From: Polyangiaceae bacterium
Lineage (GTDB): Bacteria > Myxococcota_A > Polyangia > Polyangiales > Polyangiaceae
Reading direction: 5' to 3'
Length of the DNA stretch: 64,000 bases
Assembly (NCBI GenBank): GCA_015075635.1
Contig: JABTUA010000001.1
Coordinates: 2,976,001 to 3,040,000, forward strand
Part shown: piece after piece, positions 35,935-43,792 of the stretch
Numbering within the stretch: position 1 is the stretch's first letter
How the letters are laid out: each line of letters opens with the position of its first letter
Notes under the pieces: model-generated
Databases searched by the model: none
The model's input: only the letters and a program-made list of their open reading frames with translations
Told to the model about the DNA's origin: nothing
Position numbers and translations under genes: made by a program

Positions 35935-37440
35935 GTGGACGGGCTGGAAGCGCTGCGCAAGGAGAACGCCGAGCTCCGTGCGCAAGTCGCGCAGCTCCTC
36001 ACCGAGCTGGCACGGCTCAACGATCGCGTCTCGGAGCTGCTCGCGGTAGCGCAGCGCAAGCAGCGAAAGGCTCCTGCTCCCGGCGCTGCAGCGCCAGCCG
36101 CTGCCCCGCCCGTCGTCGAGGGAGAAGCCCAGCGTGCTTTCGAGGAGCGGCCCAAGGCCCCGGACAAGCCTGCCGCCGAGCCTCCGCCGAAGAAGAAGGC
36201 GAGGCCAACGGGGCGCAAGCCGATCCCCAGCCACCTCGAAGCCGAAGAGCACGAGCTCCGCCCCGATGCGTGCGGCGAGTGCGGCGGAGCTGCCCTGGAC
36301 GTCGTCGACGAGCTCGTCGAGGAGAAGCTCCACGTCGTCAAGGAACACCAGCGCCGGCGCGTCGTTCGTCGCTACACGTGTCGCTGTCGCGAGTGTGGCG
36401 AGCGCACGACGCTGCGCTCTCTGCCTGCCCCTTACGAGCGCTCCAAGGTCACCTGCGAGTGGCTCGCGTGGCTCGTGTACCAGAAGTTCTGGCTGCTCAC
36501 GCCGCTCGACCGCATCCGGCGCGACCTCGCCGAGCGCGGAGTCCCGATCGCGATGAGCACGCTGGTGACCTTCATCGAGCGCGCTGCCGACCTGCTGTCG
36601 GGCATCGACGGTTTGCACTGGAAGCAGCTGCTCGCCGGCTCCTGGATGGCTACCGACGGCACCGGGTTGAAGGTCATCATCAAGAAGCTTCCCGCTGCGC
36701 ACAACGGTTACGTGGAGCTCTACCGCAACCACGACGTCGCGGTCTTTCAGTACGAGCCCGACAAGAGCGGCGAGGTCGTCGCCGCGAAGCTCAGACCCTT
36801 CCGAGGTACCCTCACCGCCGATGCCGAGCATCGCTTCAACGACGTCTTCGCTTCAGGCCGCGTGCTCGAGGCCGGGTGCAACGCCCACGGCCGTCGCAAG
36901 TTCCGTGACGCAGAAGACACCCAGCCGGTGCTCGCTCTCGAAGGCGGCGCCTTCCTGGGCGCGATCTACGGCGAAGAGGGAGAGGCGCAGAAGCTCGGCC
37001 TGGTCGGAGAGGCGCTCAGAGAACATCGCCAGCGGTGCATTCGCCCCATCGTCCAGGACTTCGAGCGCTGGCGCGACGCCGTCGAGCCGACGCTCTTGCC
37101 CTCCGAGCCGCTGGCGGCGGCGATTCGGTACTACAAGAACCATCGGGACGCGCTCTTCCGTTTCGTCGACGACCCGCTGGTCCCCATCGACAACTCTCCC
37201 ACCGAGCGCGAGTTTCAGAACGTCGCCAAGCTGCGCCTCAACATGCTCTTCGCCGGCAGCACGGAAGGCGCCCACCGTGCTTGCGTGCTCCTCGGCATCA
37301 TCGCCACCTGTCGAGCTCTAGGTGTCCCTGCGCAGGCCTATCTCACCTGGGCCTTCGAGCGCCTCGGGACCCACCGCGATGTCTTCGCGCTGCCGCTCGA
37401 GGCCCTGACCCCCGCCGCGTTCAAGAAGACCCTCGGCTGA
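35935..37440 (+). CDS. tnpC: IS66 family transposase TnpC
   Basis: The protein is 501 aa. It has an N-terminal leucine-zipper-like coiled coil (ALRKENAELRAQVAQLLTEL), a Pro/Ala/Lys linker and a zinc-ribbon with CGECGG and CRCRECG. The catalytic domain starts at WMATDGTGLKV (first Asp) and has GCNAHGRRKF and VPIDNSPTEREF (second Asp and Glu), completing the DDE triad. The C-terminal IS66_C region (GIIATCRALGVPAQAYLTW) is present, so the protein is complete. The GTG at 35935 is taken as start; the frame is open a little further upstream. Confidence 0.93.
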   Translation: MDGLEALRKENAELRAQVAQLLTELARLNDRVSELLAVAQRKQRKAPAPGAAAPAAAPPVVEGEAQRAFEERPKAPDKPAAEPPPKKKARPTGRKPIPSHLEAEEHELRPDACGECGGAALDVVDELVEEKLHVVKEHQRRRVVRRYTCRCRECGERTTLRSLPAPYERSKVTCEWLAWLVYQKFWLLTPLDRIRRDLAERGVPIAMSTLVTFIERAADLLSGIDGLHWKQLLAGSWMATDGTGLKVIIKKLPAAHNGYVELYRNHDVAVFQYEPDKSGEVVAAKLRPFRGTLTADAEHRFNDVFASGRVLEAGCNAHGRRKFRDAEDTQPVLALEGGAFLGAIYGEEGEAQKLGLVGEALREHRQRCIRPIVQDFERWRDAVEPTLLPSEPLAAAIRYYKNHRDALFRFVDDPLVPIDNSPTEREFQNVAKLRLNMLFAGSTEGAHRACVLLGIIATCRALGVPAQAYLTWAFERLGTHRDVFALPLEALTPAAFKKTLG

Positions 37441-37467
37441 GCCCCACGCACGATTCCACCCGCCGCG

Positions 37468-37492
37468 CATCCCGGCGTCGCTGATCGGTCAC
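37468..37492. repeat. IS66 right inverted repeat
   Basis: This is the right terminal repeat, complementary to 35105-35129 at 23 of 25 positions. It starts 27 bp after the tnpC stop. Confidence 0.9.
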
Positions 37493-37500
37493 GCGGCACT
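37493..37500. repeat. IS66 target-site duplication, right
   Basis: GCGGCACT is identical to 35097-35104. Confidence 0.9.
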
Positions 37501-37513
37501 GAACCAGCTAGGA

Positions 37514-38284
37514 TTAGCCCTTGGGTTCCTCAAGGCCATGTTCTGGCCACGGCCATGGGCTACGGTGCAGCACGGGATTCCCTGCCCGGACGAACAGCAG
37601 ATCCATTTGGGCGAGTTCGTCGTCGGGCTCCAGGCGCAGGATGCCAGCGACGTCGTACCAAACGAATCCTCGCTCCAGCAGGTACATGATTACCTCGTGC
37701 GCGACGGGCGCCCCCTTCCAGAACCGTCTGAAGCTGACTTCGATGAGGATGCCCTCGCACCTTGCAAGAACCTTGGGCGCCCCCCGCAGGACTTCTAGCT
37801 CGTAGCCCTGGACGTCGAGCTTGAGGAAATCCGGTGAAGCGAGTGCGTGTCGTAAGACGAGTTCGTCTACCGTCAGCATGTCGGCACTCGCGATCTCGGC
37901 AGTTGTCGAGTCGGACAATACGCTCGTTCCGACATCTTCAGCGCGGAAGGCGACTTGCTCGCGGACACCTGGCCCGAGCAGGCCAATCCAGTAATTGAAC
38001 GCGGGCAAGTCGGCCCGCGTCGCGTCGAGCGACAATCTGTTGGTGGCGTTGGGCTCGACACCAAAGATACGGCTTCGCGGCCATACGCCTGCTGCCATGC
38101 GCGCCCATGCACCCGATGCGGCGCCCACATCGAGGATGAACGCCGGGGCGAACCCAAGGCGGGCGAGGTTCCCGAGCCGCAGGTCTGGCTCGAGATGCCG
38201 CATCGATGGGATCTCAGTGCGAGCAGCGCCCCGCAGCAGGGAGCGCAGCCCTGTCGGCAGCAAACGTCCAAGCCAGGTGGGCAT
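37514..38284 (-). CDS. FkbM-family methyltransferase (paralogue 2)
   Basis: The protein is 256 aa. SAM motif FILDVGAASGAWARMAAGVW, acidic loop IFGVEPNATNR, and the FkbM blocks FLKLDVQGYELEVLRGA and ILIEVSFRRFWKGAP are present. It is a close full-length paralogue of the gene at 31697 in opposite orientation; the two flank the lipoproteins and the IS. It is likely a sugar O-methyltransferase of the surface polysaccharide. It ends 14 bp from the IS target duplication, so the element did not damage it. Confidence 0.87.
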   Translation of the reverse strand: MPTWLGRLLPTGLRSLLRGAARTEIPSMRHLEPDLRLGNLARLGFAPAFILDVGAASGAWARMAAGVWPRSRIFGVEPNATNRLSLDATRADLPAFNYWIGLLGPGVREQVAFRAEDVGTSVLSDSTTAEIASADMLTVDELVLRHALASPDFLKLDVQGYELEVLRGAPKVLARCEGILIEVSFRRFWKGAPVAHEVIMYLLERGFVWYDVAGILRLEPDDELAQMDLLFVRAGNPVLHRSPWPWPEHGLEEPKG

Positions 38285-38335
38285 CGCGCCCGGATACTAG
38301 CGGCAGCCGCCGATGCGCGGGACAAGAATCGTGCG

Positions 38336-39055
38336 CTATTGCGGTCTCGAGAAGACGGCGTCCACAAAGACCACTCGCCCCTCCTTCGAATAGGTTTGGT
38401 GAAGATTACCAGAGTACCCAAAGCCGGCGTCCCTCATCAGGTGCGCCAACTCGAAGAAATCCGCTTGCCCTTCGTACAGTGGCTCGAGATTCACTTCCAA
38501 TATGCACGCCGAGCACTCTCTCAGCACGGCAGCAGCTCCGCGCAGGACACGGTCCTCGAAACCTTGCACATCGAGCTTGAGCAAGATGTCTCGCGGCATG
38601 TTCACCATGTGTTTCTCCAGGGCACGATCTAGGGTGGTCAAACGCACCTTGGCGAGGCTCTGTGCGACCGTCTGAGGATAGAGCTCATGGGTTCGTGCGG
38701 TGGACGGAAGCAAGGATGACGATGGTGTGTGTGCGTCGTGGCGATGGATCTCCACCTCGCCTTCCTCGTCACCCAGTGCAACATTGATGCAGTGCACCCG
38801 CCCATGCTGGGTCTCTGCCCAGGCAGAAAGCGCATGGAATGGCCCTTTCAGCGGCTCGAAGCAGTACATCTGCGCCTGGGGGAAGACACTCGACATGTCG
38901 CGAGCAAACTGCCCCTCGTTGGCGCCACAATCTATAATGCTGCCAACATTCCTCGAGCGAAGGCCCAAAACCGTCCCCTGCGGTGACTCATGAAGCCGAA
39001 GAACGTCGATCCCGAAGACATTGGCGATTCGTCGAATCCTGTTCTGAATGCGCAT
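38336..39055 (-). CDS. FkbM-family methyltransferase
   Basis: The protein is 239 aa beginning MRIQNRIRRIANVFGIDVLR. Motif I is SIIDCGANEGQFARDMSSVF, followed by MYCFEPLKGP, ILLKLDVQGFEDRVLRGA and CILEVNLEPLYEGQ, all typical of FkbM. It is only distantly related to the 31697/37514 pair. It is the second of a minus-strand run of five modifying enzymes and one glycosyltransferase. Base use seems slightly less GC-rich than neighbours, hinting at separate acquisition (visual impression only). Confidence 0.83.
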   Translation of the reverse strand: MRIQNRIRRIANVFGIDVLRLHESPQGTVLGLRSRNVGSIIDCGANEGQFARDMSSVFPQAQMYCFEPLKGPFHALSAWAETQHGRVHCINVALGDEEGEVEIHRHDAHTPSSSLLPSTARTHELYPQTVAQSLAKVRLTTLDRALEKHMVNMPRDILLKLDVQGFEDRVLRGAAAVLRECSACILEVNLEPLYEGQADFFELAHLMRDAGFGYSGNLHQTYSKEGRVVFVDAVFSRPQ

Positions 39056-39066
39056 CTCTCTTACCC

Positions 39067-39642
39067 CTACATAATCCTAGCCCAAGCTCCGCAGGCGGCG
39101 GCGGTCAGCGCGCAGCGACCGCGGCGATGGTCGAGATCAACTCCTCCTCTTGCCGGAGGACCGTGTCCGCGAACGCGCAGCAGCGGCTCGATGTGGTGGA
39201 GCACGAGGTTCGCCGTGACCAAGTCGAAAGTCTGGTCAGCGAATGGCAAGTCCGTGGCGCTGGCGATCGCGAACTTCATGTTCGGACGCTTCGCCAGCTC
39301 CTCGGCTGCCGCCCAGATCTGCTTCGGCACGGCATCGACCGCCCAGACTTCGGCGGCGCCGCTCTGGGCCATGGCGCCCGCGAGCACGCACTCGCCCGCG
39401 CCGATGTCCAGGACCCTCGCGTCCTCGACGATGTGCGCGTCCAGGATGCCCAGCCCCCGCATCATGTGCATGCCCGAGAACCAGAACTCGGCAGCATAGC
39501 CACGCTGGCGCTGGCGGTGCTCTTGAACGACTCGCTCGTTCACCGAGTAGTAGGCGAACTCGCTCTCAGCTGACCACGCCTGACGCCCGCCCAGGATCTT
39601 TCCGATGTTTGCGAGCCATTGTCGCGCCTGCTTTATTCGCAT
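39067..39642 (-). CDS. Class I methyltransferase, probably C-terminally frameshifted
   Basis: The product as read is 191 aa. Motif I ARVLDIGAGECVLAGAMAQS and FDLVTANLVLHHIEPLL are convincing. After that the frame becomes Gly/Arg/Pro-rich (RVRGHGPPARGGVDLDH) and loses G/C third-position bias. In another frame the sequence reads AFADTVLRQEEELISTIAAV with good bias and stops soon after. A frameshift near 39160-39170 is likely, and the usual last strands of the fold are missing either way. Activity is doubtful. Confidence 0.6.
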   Translation of the reverse strand: MRIKQARQWLANIGKILGGRQAWSAESEFAYYSVNERVVQEHRQRQRGYAAEFWFSGMHMMRGLGILDAHIVEDARVLDIGAGECVLAGAMAQSGAAEVWAVDAVPKQIWAAAEELAKRPNMKFAIASATDLPFADQTFDLVTANLVLHHIEPLLRVRGHGPPARGGVDLDHRRGRCALTAAACGAWARIM

Positions 39643-39688
39643 TCGCGGTCTCCTGTAGCCGTCCTGGTCGAACGAGCGCGCGGATGCG

Positions 39689-40450
39689 TCACGGGTGTCG
39701 CACCTGCTGCTGCACCAGTGACGGCACCAACATGTCGTTGTCGATTGGAGCGCGAGAAGCGATGAACACCGCGCGAGACAGCTCGTTCTGGTGCTTGTCC
39801 GGTGCCGACCAGTCGAGCGGGAACTCGTCGTGGTTCGGCTGCGTCTTCGGCACGTAGACGTGCGCGAACAGGCTCTTCAGCTTGTCGAACAACCAGGGGC
39901 GCGTGGGACGGCAGCCCTGTCCCGAGAACGCCTGCGTCCGGTTGGCGATGTCCTCGCCGACGATGTTGATCGCATGCTCGTCGCCGAACGAGACGCAGGT
40001 TTCCAGAAAGAGCATCTTCGAGCAGGACTCGCCCATGAATTCCAGCGCCCGCTCTGGATGGCCCAGATGGTAGAGCAACCCGTAGCAGTGCACGACATCG
40101 AAGCGCCCTTCCCCCACGGGCTTGGGGTCTTCCATGTCGAGGAATCGAATCTGTTGCCCCGGGTACCGTTCGCGCAGGTAGTCCAAGTTGTCCCAGCGCG
40201 CCTCGGTGATCGTCACCTTGCAGCCGCGGTCCGTGAAGTAGTGCGTGTGGTCCCCGATGCCGGCACCGACCTCCAACACGGTACTACCGGCGACGGGGAT
40301 TCGCAGGCTCGCGAGGTGTTCGAGGCGACGCGCGTTGTGCCTCAAGTAATGGGGCGAGTGGAAATGCGAGGGCGTCGGCGCCGCCCGGACCAGATCGAAA
40401 CCCGCCTTCCGAATCGCACTGCGCAACATGACCTTCAGCTGACCTTGCAT
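39689..40450 (-). CDS. Class I SAM-dependent methyltransferase
   Basis: The protein is 253 aa. Motif I TVLEVGAGIGDHTHYFTDRG is near residue 58, with VTITEARWDN after it and DVVHCYGLLYHLGHPERAL as the Methyltransf core. The C-terminal region FSGQGCRPTRPWLFDKLKSLF resembles glycan-linked methyltransferases. It sits between the truncated methyltransferase and the GT2 gene. Substrate unknown, likely a sugar of the repeat unit. Confidence 0.78.
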   Translation of the reverse strand: MQGQLKVMLRSAIRKAGFDLVRAAPTPSHFHSPHYLRHNARRLEHLASLRIPVAGSTVLEVGAGIGDHTHYFTDRGCKVTITEARWDNLDYLRERYPGQQIRFLDMEDPKPVGEGRFDVVHCYGLLYHLGHPERALEFMGESCSKMLFLETCVSFGDEHAINIVGEDIANRTQAFSGQGCRPTRPWLFDKLKSLFAHVYVPKTQPNHDEFPLDWSAPDKHQNELSRAVFIASRAPIDNDMLVPSLVQQQVRHP

Positions 40451-40483
40451 CTCTCCTCCGCTCTGACTCTCAGCTTTCGAGCA

Positions 40484-41278
40484 TCAATACCTGCGACGCG
40501 CCAGCGCGCGTGCCATGGCGAACCCCACCGGCCGAAACGCCGTGTTCATTAGCTTGCCCACGGCCCGGGGCGGGAAATGAAACCCCGCCCGAGCAATCTC
40601 CGCGAAATATCCGCTCTGGTCGTGGGAAGCGTTGGACTCGTGGAGCCGAAATCCGGCCAGCACCGTTGGGATGGTGTGGAGCTCGGTGAGCTTCGCGAGC
40701 TCCACCCAGAGCATGAAGTCTCCCGCGAGCCGCTGCGCACGGATCCGCTCGACCCGCCTCGGCGGCACGCGCTCGAGCACGCCGCGACCGAAGAACGTGC
40801 TCTCTTGCTGGAGGAAGCCAAGCGCCTTGCCGTGAAACAGCCCAGCGCGGAGCAGCGCCCGGGGATACCAACGCGGGATCCCCACGCTCTTCAGGCGCCC
40901 GCGCTCGTCCCAGAACGCGGGCGTCCCGGTGACCCACTCGGCGCCCGTCTTCTGCATGTAGCTCGACACGACGTCGAACGCCCAGGGCATCAACATGTCG
41001 TCAGCATTGATCCAGTAGCAGACCTCCCCGGTGCCCCGCTCGAACCCGCGAAACACGCCGTCGTACATGCCGCGGTCTCTCTCGGAGACGACGCGGATGC
41101 GCGGGTCACCCCGAGCCGCGTCAAGCGCCACATCGACGGTGTCGTCCTTGGACCCGCCGTCCATCACGAAGTACTCCCAGTCTTCGAAGCTCTGCGCGCG
41201 CACGGACGCGATCGTCTGCCCGACGAACGTCGCCCCGTTCATCACGGGCGTCACCACGGTGAAGCGGGGGCGCGTCAT
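40484..41278 (-). CDS. GT2-family glycosyltransferase
   Basis: The protein is 264 aa from ATG 41276-41278 (MTRPRFTVVTPVMNGATFVG). The GT-A fold is shown by MDGGSKDDTVDVAL and VCYWINADDMLMPWAFD, the latter holding the metal-binding Asp-Asp of the DxD-like motif. It overlaps the next upstream FkbM gene by 4 bp (ATGA). WcaA/WcaE-like inverting transferases of this length are common in colanic and capsule loci. Confidence 0.87.
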   Translation of the reverse strand: MTRPRFTVVTPVMNGATFVGQTIASVRAQSFEDWEYFVMDGGSKDDTVDVALDAARGDPRIRVVSERDRGMYDGVFRGFERGTGEVCYWINADDMLMPWAFDVVSSYMQKTGAEWVTGTPAFWDERGRLKSVGIPRWYPRALLRAGLFHGKALGFLQQESTFFGRGVLERVPPRRVERIRAQRLAGDFMLWVELAKLTELHTIPTVLAGFRLHESNASHDQSGYFAEIARAGFHFPPRAVGKLMNTAFRPVGFAMARALARRRY

Positions 41279-42228
41279 GCTCGGTCCGCGCCCACGACCG
41301 ACCCGCGTTCCCCGGGCACGAACACCAAGTTGTCGTACTCGTACTTTTCGCGTCGCTGGTGCGGCGCGAGGGCGTTTTCCCGCCACTCGAACGGGGTGTA
41401 TCCGAGCCGCGCCATCTCGTCGATGATCTCCAGGGTGCTCCGCGCTCCTGCGACGTCCATGTCGCCGATCTCGAGAGTCACGAGAGGGCGGGCGCGGGTC
41501 AATATGCCCCTGGCACCCTCGATGACCTGGTACTCGGCGCTCTCGGCGTCGACCTTCAAGAGGTCGGGGGGCCTGTTCCCACGCGCGACGTAGTCGTCGA
41601 GCGTCGTCGTCCTGACGGGCACCAGCGAGTGTTGTGCGGCCCGCGCCGCCTCGGATCGCGGCTGGAACAGCGAATTCAACGAGCTGTGCGCACCTCCCAT
41701 GTCCTGCAGCTCGAGCCTCACGTCCGACGCGTTCCAGACCGCGAGCGGATTCGTGCGAACGTTCCGCGCGCGAACGGACCCGAGGTTCTGGCCAAGAATG
41801 CGGTAGGTGGACGGCGTCGGCTCGAACGAGTGGATCTCTCCCGTCGAGCCGACCAGCAAGCTGGCCAGGAGGGTGAAATAGCCGTAGTGCGCTCCCACGT
41901 CGTAGAAGCAAGCACCCTCCGCCAAGTAGGCCAGCAAAACCCCGGTGAGCCCCTCTTCGAAGATGCCGTATCGCACCAGCGCCATGGAGACGGACTCGGG
42001 CGCGGTAACGCGAAGCCGAGGACCATAGAACACCCGTGCACGCATCGGTAGGGCGAGACCTGGCCGGCGCGCGGCGATCCGCCCAAGGACATAGGCCGAC
42101 TCTCGCTCGGGCGCGCTTCGCAAGAGCGAGGCGCGCGGCTGCCCCACCCGCTCCAGGCAACGGTAGTAGTCGTGCCAGAGCCGCGCGCGCTTCGAATCCA
42201 CCGGCGTTCGTTCCATCGTTCGTCCCAT
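41275..42228 (-). CDS. FkbM-family methyltransferase, long N-terminus
   Basis: The protein is 317 aa. The core begins near residue 100: ACFYDVGAHYGYFTLLASLL, IHSFEPTPSTYRIL, LLKVDAESAEYQVIEGA and VTLEIGDMDVAGA. The N-terminal ~95 residues (RLWHDYYRCLERVGQPRASL) are extra compared with short FkbM enzymes. Its stop overlaps the GT2 start (ATGA), so they form a coupled pair. Likely O-methylates a sugar. Confidence 0.82.
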   Translation of the reverse strand: MGRTMERTPVDSKRARLWHDYYRCLERVGQPRASLLRSAPERESAYVLGRIAARRPGLALPMRARVFYGPRLRVTAPESVSMALVRYGIFEEGLTGVLLAYLAEGACFYDVGAHYGYFTLLASLLVGSTGEIHSFEPTPSTYRILGQNLGSVRARNVRTNPLAVWNASDVRLELQDMGGAHSSLNSLFQPRSEAARAAQHSLVPVRTTTLDDYVARGNRPPDLLKVDAESAEYQVIEGARGILTRARPLVTLEIGDMDVAGARSTLEIIDEMARLGYTPFEWRENALAPHQRREKYEYDNLVFVPGERGSVVGADRA

Positions 42229-42249
42229 TCCGCTCTCCGGCAGTCCGGT

Positions 42250-43767
42250 CTATACAACGTGTCGGGGCCGGAGACGTGCCCCAACCTCCAGGGCGCGTTC
42301 CTTGACATCGGCCCAGGTCGCCGGCGCCAGCCAGCGGAGCAGAAGCGCATAGACCGGCACGGAGAAGGCTGAGATGCCGAGGAGGGCTGGGATGTTCGCG
42401 ACGCCCGGCCGATCCAGGACCCACCAGGGAGGAAGCATCGCCAGACCGGTGGCCGTCAGCGGGGGCCAGTAGACCTGCCAGACGTGCCGTAACGTGCCAC
42501 CGTGTCGGCGGATGCTGAGCAACTTTTGTATGGGCGCGGACACGGCTAGGGCGAACGCGACGCCCCAGGCCGCGCCGACGGCGCCCCAGTATTTCGCGCC
42601 GACCACCACCGCCAAGAGGACGCACGCGGTGTACCCCGAATAGAACAACAGGAGCTCGCGGAACCGCCCCTTGGACCTCAGGAATGCGTCGGCTGCGATG
42701 GCTGCGATGCGAAGCGCCCAGCCCACGCTGAGGATCTGCAGCACCGGCACCGCTGGCTCCCACTCGGAACGGAAGAATGCCCTGATGAACGGTCCGGCGA
42801 CGGCCGCCTGGATGGCACACGCTGGAATGCCGATCGCGTTGATCAAGCGCGACGCGCGCAGGTAGGAATGCAGGACCCGCTCGCCCTGATCGCCGATGTG
42901 GACGAAGGCCGGGAGCAAGACGTACGACAGGTTCGACACCGCCAACATCAGCGCCTGCGTAGACAGATTGTAGGCGAAGTAGTACACGCCGACGACCTGC
43001 GCGCTGTGGAAGAGGCCGAGCACGGCGTAGTCCGCCCGGCTGGCGACGGTCACAACGAGCCCTGTCGCCACGAGCAGGGCGCTGTCGCCGAGGAGGCTCC
43101 GGTACGCTTCCCACGTGCCGCGCGCGCGAACGGGTGGGCGGCAAGCCGTCCAGAGCGCGACTAGCTCGAGCAGAGCGATGGCCGGCCGCGGAATCACCAT
43201 GCTGTAGGCTCCGAACCCGAGCGCGGCGAGGCCGACGGTCAGCACTGCCGTCGCCACCGCCACGATGAAGCGGAGCCTGGCGAGAAAGCGGAAGGACATG
43301 TCCATCTGCAGCCTCGCGCGGGGCACGATGGAAAACGCCTGAATCGGCAGCGCAGACGCCAAGAGCACGATGAGCCAGACCAGATCGGGGCGCCGATACA
43401 CGCGCGCCGCTATTGGCGCCGCGGCGAGCATGATGACGCATGCAACTCCGCTCATGAGCAAGGCCAGGCGAAACGCCGGTCCCGCCCAGCGGTCGAAGTC
43501 GGCTCGATGCCGTACGAGCACCTCGTTCAAGCCTGCGTCTTGCAGCACGGTCACGAGCGCCGTGACCGTGTAGGCGAGGCCGATCACGCCGAATGCGTCG
43601 GGGCTGAGCAGCCACGCGAGCGCGAAGTGCGTCGCAGTGCCCAGCACCTTCGACACGACGGCCTGGACGCCCATCGCCGCAAACCCATGGCTCGCCCGCT
43701 GGGTCAGGGACGGTTCCGGGGACGCCGTTGGCGCCGGCCTCGTGTCGTCGCGTTCACCCGGGCTCAC
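42250..43767 (-). CDS. Wzx-like oligosaccharide flippase
   Basis: The protein is 505 aa from GTG 43765-43767, which avoids the long Arg/Ser-rich upstream frame overlapping the ligase gene. It has 12-14 hydrophobic helices beginning HGFAAMGVQAVVSKVLGTATHFALAW, with Arg/Asp-flanked helices typical of the Polysacc_synt/MOP superfamily (RfbX, MviN-like). It flips undecaprenyl-linked repeat units to the periplasm. It lies 25 bp after the ligase-like gene. Confidence 0.85.
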   Translation of the reverse strand: MSPGERDDTRPAPTASPEPSLTQRASHGFAAMGVQAVVSKVLGTATHFALAWLLSPDAFGVIGLAYTVTALVTVLQDAGLNEVLVRHRADFDRWAGPAFRLALLMSGVACVIMLAAAPIAARVYRRPDLVWLIVLLASALPIQAFSIVPRARLQMDMSFRFLARLRFIVAVATAVLTVGLAALGFGAYSMVIPRPAIALLELVALWTACRPPVRARGTWEAYRSLLGDSALLVATGLVVTVASRADYAVLGLFHSAQVVGVYYFAYNLSTQALMLAVSNLSYVLLPAFVHIGDQGERVLHSYLRASRLINAIGIPACAIQAAVAGPFIRAFFRSEWEPAVPVLQILSVGWALRIAAIAADAFLRSKGRFRELLLFYSGYTACVLLAVVVGAKYWGAVGAAWGVAFALAVSAPIQKLLSIRRHGGTLRHVWQVYWPPLTATGLAMLPPWWVLDRPGVANIPALLGISAFSVPVYALLLRWLAPATWADVKERALEVGARLRPRHVV

Positions 43768-43792
43768 TCGGCGATCTCCGCGCGGCCGAGAC

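Larger units (their letters stand above)
35105..37492 (+). mobile_element. Intact IS66-family insertion sequence (2388 bp)
   Basis: The ends are defined by 25-bp inverted repeats (35105-35129 and 37468-37492, 23 of 25 matching) with a perfect 8-bp duplication outside. It carries the full tnpA-tnpB-tnpC set in one direction. It inserted in a gap between convergent genes and interrupts no recognisable gene. The intact duplication and open frames suggest recent, possibly active transposition. Confidence 0.93.

Noticed and set aside
41279..43615. Long N-terminal extension of the GT2 frame through the FkbM and flippase genes
   Set aside because: The extension is an out-of-frame shadow of two well-supported genes. 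The GT2 fold starts at 41278.
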